Shown: positions 58,663 to 64,000 of the stretch, piece by piece
Numbering within the stretch: position 1 is the first letter of the stretch
How the letters are laid out: each line of letters begins with the position of its first letter
DNA from: Kalmanozyma brasiliensis GHG001
Taxonomy: Eukaryota > Basidiomycota > Ustilaginomycetes > Ustilaginales
DNA: 64,000 nt
Reading direction: 5' to 3'
NCBI RefSeq assembly: GCF_000497045.1
Contig: NW_015961981.1
Location: 932,401 to 996,400, forward strand
Made by a program: the position numbers and the translations under genes
Notes under the pieces: generated by a model
What the model was told of the DNA's origin: nothing
What the model saw: the letters and a program-made list of their open reading frames with translations, nothing else
Database searches by the model: none

Positions 58663-60234
58663 TGTGTAAGAGGGCCGGCTAGGGCTTTGGGATTTGTGCG
58701 GTGGGGGCCGATACTGGTATTGGGTGTTGTTATCGAGTCGGCGATCTTCTCTCAGGAGGATGATGACAGTGTCGAGGATCGAGTGCGGACAGGAGTGATA
58801 GGAACTAAGAGTGGGGATGGTGGACGATCAGGTCGGGAAGGATGAGGTCGCTGCGACTCCACTTCGACGCTTTGGTGTTGCAGCCAAATCGAAAAAATTT
58901 CGGTAGCAAGCAGCGCAAAACTCTTTTCTTCCAGCTTTGCATGCCCGACTTCCTTGGGTTGGCGAATTTGTTCGTGGCAGGAGTTGCTCAAGTCTAACAC
59001 TCGTTTGATTTTTGTCGCCGCTGCCTCTGGGCTTTGACTGCCTGCAAGGTTAGGCTCTTGAAGCCACATCTCGATTCAAGGTTGATTGTGCTCGATTGAC
59101 TTTCAGGAATGCCTAGAAGGCGAAATCGAGGCTCGACCAAAAGTGTCGATAGGCGTCGAAACCATCCTTTCGCGCACGTCCGGCTGGTCAAGCCGTCGAT
59201 GACTGAGCTTGCAAAGCCAGGATTGAGCTTGAGAGGCGCTGCTGAGGCCAAGATGCTCGTGAAAGCACGGCCTGCAGAAGACGACTGTCCACGATGGATC
59301 GCAGAACGCCCAAGAACATGGCTTAATGAAGAAGGACGAGGCTCGAGCGAAGCTGCATGGTCGGGCCCGCGTTTGCCTGTCAACGGACCCTTGCGCCTGT
59401 CTGTGCGTTGAAATGAAATTAAGGTTTCGAGAAGCGCAGCTCACTTCTACAGCATTGCAGGCTGTCAAGGGAGGCGGGATCGTGCGAATGGCCAAGAGGA
59501 AGAGTTGCTGAGGCCGCAGTGTGTCGCTCAACCACAATGGCTTCGACGGTGCCTGTCGTTCACATGCCCTGCCGCTGACGAAGCCCTTTGACAGGTCGGC
59601 CTGGGAAGACACGCTCGAGAAGAATTGCCGCCAGAACTCCGCTCGAATGTGTTAGCCGAGCGAAGGCGCTTCTTCCCACGGGACCCTTTCACTCGGGTCG
59701 TTCTTGGATGCTCACCCGTTCACGCCTTCGGTCTTCTTGGCTATCGCCTACCACGAAGCCACTGCCATCCTGCAAGTCTGCTGTTCTCACGCTGTACCGA
59801 CAGTTGTGGCGCTTGACTTGCCGGCGCTCACCACCATCTGTCGGGTCATCCGACGCCGGCGAGCTGGGACTACCCTCGAGCTGAGCAGCCGCAAGACGGG
59901 CCGGCCGCTTTAGCATTCTGGCTAACCACCGGGCCTTCCGCCAGTCAACCTACCTCACTTCAGTCACAACCATCTTGTGAGTGGAAGTCTTCCGAGGAAG
60001 CCTCACTACAGGTTGACCCAGCCTCGGGCCGTTCTGTTCTCTCTTCCTCTTTGTCACATCGACCGCCTTCAGCTCAGTCGCTGCGCCATCGACTCTCTGT
60101 GATTGTGACTGGCCTCGCAATCGATCAAGCGGTCTGCTCAGCTACAAAAGGGAGTCACACGGATCCCGCCTCCTTCGACGTTTCCGCCATCACAAAAGAC
60201 TAGCATCCGCCATCTCTCGACCCATTCCGTCGCG
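58663..60234. promoter_or_regulatory. Divergent spacer, AC40 / lipase
   Basis: 1.57 kb. Several frames of 60-170 codons exist but none has start context, domain or biased codon use. Nothing recognised. Confidence 0.5.
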
Positions 60235-62139
60235 ATGGCGCCTAACGTGTCTCCACCTTCGACCGACGTCCGCAAGCGTGCTGTGACCGACTCGCAGCCC
60301 CTCATCGGGCCCGGTCACGCCGACAAGCACAACGAGCTTTGCGAGAAGCTTCGAAAGAAGCAGGTCAACGAAGTTGCTCACGTCTCCGAGAGCGGCACCG
60401 GCATCCTTGGCTGGTTTTCTGCCACCGTCTCCGACCTCTTCTACTACCTCTTTGTCTGGTTTCCTCGAACGTGGTGGTATACGCTCACCAGCCTGCCTCA
60501 GCTCGTGCTGGACCCAATCGGCTTTGCGACCGCCTTCACTTTTGCATTCCTGAGCACATTTGTTCTCCTCGGTGGCCTCATTGGAAGGTGAGTGCGGATC
60601 AGATCATTAAATGATGAGGCGCTACCCGCATCGCGGTTCCTCGCGCCTTCCCCACGGGTCTTGATAGATGACACCCTTCCACTTGCTACCACTTCTCGCT
60701 TCCTCATCCGACAGCGCGATTTGGCGTCTGCCCTATGTTCAGTCCATCTGGAAGCCGATCTCGATTCGAAAGAACATCGGCCTCGGCAACCTGGGTAAGT
60801 CTGGTGTGCCTGCAGCCTTCTTTCTCATAGCCGGAGGCTTACGATCGAAACCTTGCCCCTCGCAGCATACCCTCTCATCTTCGAGTTCGGCGCCAATCCG
60901 CAGAACAAGCAAATCCGCGATGCGGCCTTCACTGTCATGTCGGATCCCACGGGCACATTCGCCCAGCCTTCGACGGCCGAGGAGCGCAACTTTGACCTCG
61001 AGGTCTCGAAGCTCCTCATGATGCTCTCTGCACTCGTCTACGAGCGTGACGTCGGTGAATACCACAAAGCTGCCTGCTCTGCTCACTACTCGAAGAAAGC
61101 CAGGAAACAATTTATGTGCGGTCGTGACGACCTCACCGACGCCGGCAGAGACCTTCGCAAAAAGCTCGACATTGCCGACCGCAAGATCAACCAGGTCGCC
61201 AACGAGTGGGGTCTTCACTATGCGAGCGTCTCTGAGCTTGGCACCAACACCTCGCCTCTCTGCGGTGCCTTCTGGAACCCAGACTTCAACTTCATTATCC
61301 TCGCCTTCAAGGGCACCAACCCGGTCGAGTTCAAGGAGTGGGCCGTCGACCTCACATTTGACTACACGGACGGTCGTGCCTGGCTGCCCGGCTACACCAA
61401 GGTGCACGCTGGCTTCTACAATCAGCTCTTCCCGCAGCAGCTCAACCATGCCACCGGTGCCTTCCCGTACACCGAGATCCGCACTGCCATCAACGACATT
61501 GCCAAGCAGATCCGAGCCACTTCGTACAGCGACCATGTCAACCTGTTCGTCACGGGACACAGTCTCGGAGCTGCGCTCGCCTGCGTGTTCTATTCTCGTG
61601 CCATTGCTTCCCCCAAGGACTTTGGCCAGACGGAAGACGGCGGCAACCAGGTCTTTGTTCGCGACGCTTACTGCTTCGGCACTCCCATCATCGGTGACCC
61701 TGACTGCGTGTCGGCTTTCAACCAGGCCTGTCACGACAGGGACCTCGATCACCCTCAAGCACTCTGGCGCGTCACCAACCGTCGCGATGCTGTTGCGACC
61801 ATGCTTCCGGATGCCGGCGACAATAGCGCTCTGAAGCACATCAGCCCCACGAGCCAGCTTCACTTTGCCCACGTCGGTCAGGAGGTCCAGCTCGGCAACA
61901 ATGTCCACAGGGTCTACACGGGTCCGGGCACTCTGCTCCCGACGCAGACGCCCGTCAACATCATCACGCACCTTCCGCACGGAGGCGCAGGACCCGAGGT
62001 GATGCTGCCGCCCTACTTTTGGCTGCTGGAGCGCATCCCGCTGGTACATCGCTTTGTCGCCCACCTCCCCTCGTCGTACTGGGACCGCCTCACCAAGGTG
62101 CATGCCGAGAGCGAGATCGAATACGCTCGCTGGCATTGA
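60235..62139 (+). CDS. Class 3 lipase with N-terminal membrane segment, three exons
   Basis: The CDS joins 60235-60587, 60715-60794 and 60866-62139 (568 residues); GT-AG junctions and phases match. Exon 1 holds two hydrophobic stretches (about 55-75 and 92-117, ending FATAFTFAFLSTFVLLGGLI). The C-terminal alpha/beta-hydrolase part has FNFIILAFKGTNPVEFKEW, then HAGFYNQLFP, the nucleophile elbow VTGHSLGAALACVFYSRA, a second block CFGTPIIGDPDCVSAF, and RVTNRRDAVATMLP, which fits the catalytic Asp region. The serine in GHSLG is the nucleophile. The N-terminal part suggests a membrane-bound lipase, perhaps acting on membrane or storage lipids; the substrate is unknown. It is not the usual secreted type because no cleavable signal peptide is seen. 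Confidence 0.85.
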
Positions 62140-62482
62140 TCCAGGGCTCGTTCGACGAGTCATGCTCAGTCGTGCACGTCTTTGAATCCCCGTCCCTGTC
62201 TGTCTCGCATTGTTGTCTTTTGCAATTGATCGTTGTTGTCTCGAAACTGAGTCGACAGTCTGTTGTCGCGCTGATCCGTGAGAGACGTGGCCATCGGTCT
62301 GAAGGAGAGCTTGCTCAATTTGCCGTCGTGAGACTCGCTGCCTGACTACCCTCTCGACACGAGCTCGCGAGGACAAAGCACACACGCCAGGGTTTCATCA
62401 GCGAGGAACATTGATACGCGATGTCATTATTAATCTAGGCTGTGTACAAAAGCGAAGGGGGGAAACCAAGCGTGCATGAGAT
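62140..62482. other. Convergent spacer, lipase / MFS transporter
   Basis: 3' flanks of two convergent genes. Nothing else recognised. Confidence 0.5.
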
Positions 62483-63994
62483 CTAAGCCGAGCTGTTTTG
62501 CTTCTCGTCCGTCTTGCTGTCGCCGCCGGCGGTGGGGTCGATCGCGTACTTGGACTTGGACCTGAGCCAGGGGCCGTACTTCCAGAGCAACAGGGGGATG
62601 GGGCCCATGACGACTGAGATGCAGCCGATGAGGGTGCTTCCCCAAGCGACGGGGAATGCCGCGGGCCCGTTTGCCTGGAGGTTGTTGAACATGGCCCTTG
62701 CGACCAGTGGGAGAGCAGCGCCGATGCTTGCTCTGAAAAAGTCGTTACCCGCGTAGACACTGGCGATGTATTCCGGGTAGCAATCGCCCAGATACGCCAA
62801 CCCCGACTGGAACAGCAGGAAGGTTCCCACGCTGAAGAAGCTGGAGAGGATGATGGGGACGATCCAGTGGATGCTCGCATTAGCTGTCCAGCCGAAACCG
62901 AACATGCACAGCGGGATGGCCCACGCACCCACGATGGCCGGCTCGAGCCATTTCTCCGGTGCCACCTTGCCGTTCTGACGATCAAACGTCGGGCCGTACG
63001 AATAACGGTGCCAGAGGACGAAGAAGAAGTAGGTGATGATCGCACCCACAAAGATGCCCATAAAGGCCAGACCGAGTTCGCCGTAGTTGAAGCCGTAGGT
63101 CTGGACGAACACGATCGGGAAGGCCTCTAGCCAGAGATAGAGGATACCGTACACGAGACCGATGTGGAAGTTGATACCCAGCACGATGGGCTCGGTGAAA
63201 GACAGCAGGAAGGGACGGACGAAAGTCATCAGCGCCAACTCCTTGCCCGTGAGCGTGGCGGAAAAGATCTCGCCCTTGGAGCGGAGGTGTGGGTTGCCCG
63301 TGTGTTTGCGCAGTCTCTGGGCGCGACGGTAGAGGATGTTGCTGGACGATGTTTCGGGCAGGGTGACGATGAGGATGATGAGGGTGAAGCCGGAGAGCAT
63401 GAGCAAGGGCCAGATGGTCCACCTCCAGCCCTCTGCGCCGAAGCTCTGCGCTGCAAATCCACCGATCAGAGGACCGAGAACGGGACCGCAAACTGCAGAG
63501 AGACCCCATACGCCGAGCGCAAGAGGTCGGTTTCGTGCGCCGTACAGATCACCAATGCTCGCACCGCCCGTTGCCAGCGGTGGAGAGCCGAACAGACCCG
63601 CGAGGAAACGCAGGATCATAAACCCTGCAATGTTGGTCGCCAACGCGGTCGGGATTTGCAACACCACGAACAGGAACAGCGTCACCAAGTATGGCATGCT
63701 CCGTCCGATAGCAGGGATCTCCGAAATACTGCTCAAACCCACCATCGGACCAAGCCCATATCCTGCCACAAAGAGCGACAATCCAAGCGTAGCGGGGACG
63801 ACGCCAACCCCAAAGTAGTTGGCCAGCAGCTCGACACCGGGCGTGTAGATTGCCGAGCCCATGTAGACCGAGAAGGTGAGCAGACACAGGAGCGCCGTGA
63901 CAAAATTCTTGCGTGGATTGGACCAGTTCTGCGGGTTGTCCGGGTCGGAGGGGCCGTTCCAGTCGATCAGGTACGGATCGGTGTCGTCCTCCAT
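62483..63994 (-). CDS. DHA1-type MFS transporter (Flr1/Tpo1-like), possibly 5'-partial
   Basis: 503 residues with 12 hydrophobic segments. The N-terminal phrase PYLIDWNGPSDPDNPQNWS and the motif C region GLSAVCGPVLGPLIGGFAAQ, with RWTIWPLLML, are typical of the drug:H+ antiporter-1 family (Flr1, Tpo1 and relatives) that exports polyamines and toxic compounds across the plasma membrane. Further signatures are FLAGLFGSPPLATGGASIGD and VTLPETSSSNILYRRAQRLR. An ATG is at 63994, but the frame stays open to the edge of the window, and relatives often have longer cytoplasmic N-termini, so the real start may lie outside. The C-terminus is a short charged tail. Substrate unknown. Confidence 0.87.
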   Translation of the reverse strand: MEDDTDPYLIDWNGPSDPDNPQNWSNPRKNFVTALLCLLTFSVYMGSAIYTPGVELLANYFGVGVVPATLGLSLFVAGYGLGPMVGLSSISEIPAIGRSMPYLVTLFLFVVLQIPTALATNIAGFMILRFLAGLFGSPPLATGGASIGDLYGARNRPLALGVWGLSAVCGPVLGPLIGGFAAQSFGAEGWRWTIWPLLMLSGFTLIILIVTLPETSSSNILYRRAQRLRKHTGNPHLRSKGEIFSATLTGKELALMTFVRPFLLSFTEPIVLGINFHIGLVYGILYLWLEAFPIVFVQTYGFNYGELGLAFMGIFVGAIITYFFFVLWHRYSYGPTFDRQNGKVAPEKWLEPAIVGAWAIPLCMFGFGWTANASIHWIVPIILSSFFSVGTFLLFQSGLAYLGDCYPEYIASVYAGNDFFRASIGAALPLVARAMFNNLQANGPAAFPVAWGSTLIGCISVVMGPIPLLLWKYGPWLRSKSKYAIDPTAGGDSKTDEKQNSSA

Positions 63995-64000
63995 GTTGTC

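Noticed and set aside
58663..60234. Frames of 60-170 codons in the AC40/lipase spacer
   Set aside because: None shows a domain, signal peptide, splice-linked partner or biased composition; most begin at non-ATG codons.
60739..62385. Open minus-strand frame of 548 codons
   Set aside because: Antisense to the lipase gene, no domain, and the lipase has GHSLG and matching splice sites.

Overview
The window looks like nuclear DNA of a basidiomycete smut fungus (Ustilaginales, Ustilago maydis or a close relative). The evidence is long GC-rich genes with few introns, GT-AG introns with CTGAC-like branch points, an intron-containing tRNA gene with internal A and B boxes, and typical fungal proteins such as Mid1, Nst1, Set5, Cox6 and a DHA1 multidrug transporter. 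Species assignment rests on general resemblance; no database was consulted.

Layout. 1-9.8 kb: the 3' part of a fungal transcription factor, an otubain (OTUB1-type) deubiquitinase, a COQ8/ABC1 kinase with an OXLD1-type domain fused at its C-terminus, and the calcium-channel subunit Mid1. 10-17.5 kb: a small secreted protein and the very long NST1 gene behind a roughly 1 kb leader almost free of ATG. 17.7-29.8 kb: a Set5-type SET/MYND protein, then an RNA-binding block (SR-like RRM protein, divergent Tra2-like factor with four exons, exportin-4-like karyopherin, Mei2-like two-RRM protein). 30-36 kb: a glycine-rich secreted protein, a tRNA gene (probably Val-CAC with a 22-nt intron), delta-COP, and cytochrome oxidase subunit 5A/Cox6 with an 809-nt intron. 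36-49 kb: an RBM26/27 (Rmn1)-like protein, ribosomal protein eL20, a UBE2S-type E2 ending in LRRL, an unrecognised 775-residue protein and WDR70. 49-64 kb: a VHS-GAT protein, Rab5, NIF3 (two in-frame starts), Erv41/ERGIC2, RNA polymerase I/III subunit AC40, a class 3 lipase with three exons, and a DHA1 MFS transporter that may run off the window.

Most genes are housekeeping genes, and neighbours mostly alternate in strand, which gives ten convergent pairs with short spacers. There is no operon-like organisation. Loose themes are RNA processing (four RRM genes between 19.7 and 38.5 kb), vesicle traffic (delta-COP, VHS-GAT, Rab5, Erv41) and mitochondria (COQ8-OXLD1, Cox6, possibly NIF3).

I found no mobile element, CRISPR array, rRNA or obvious gene cluster for secondary metabolism or effectors. 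The most notable items are the COQ8-OXLD1 fusion, the UBE2S homologue with its APC/C-docking tail, the two predicted secreted proteins, and the ATG-depleted NST1 leader.
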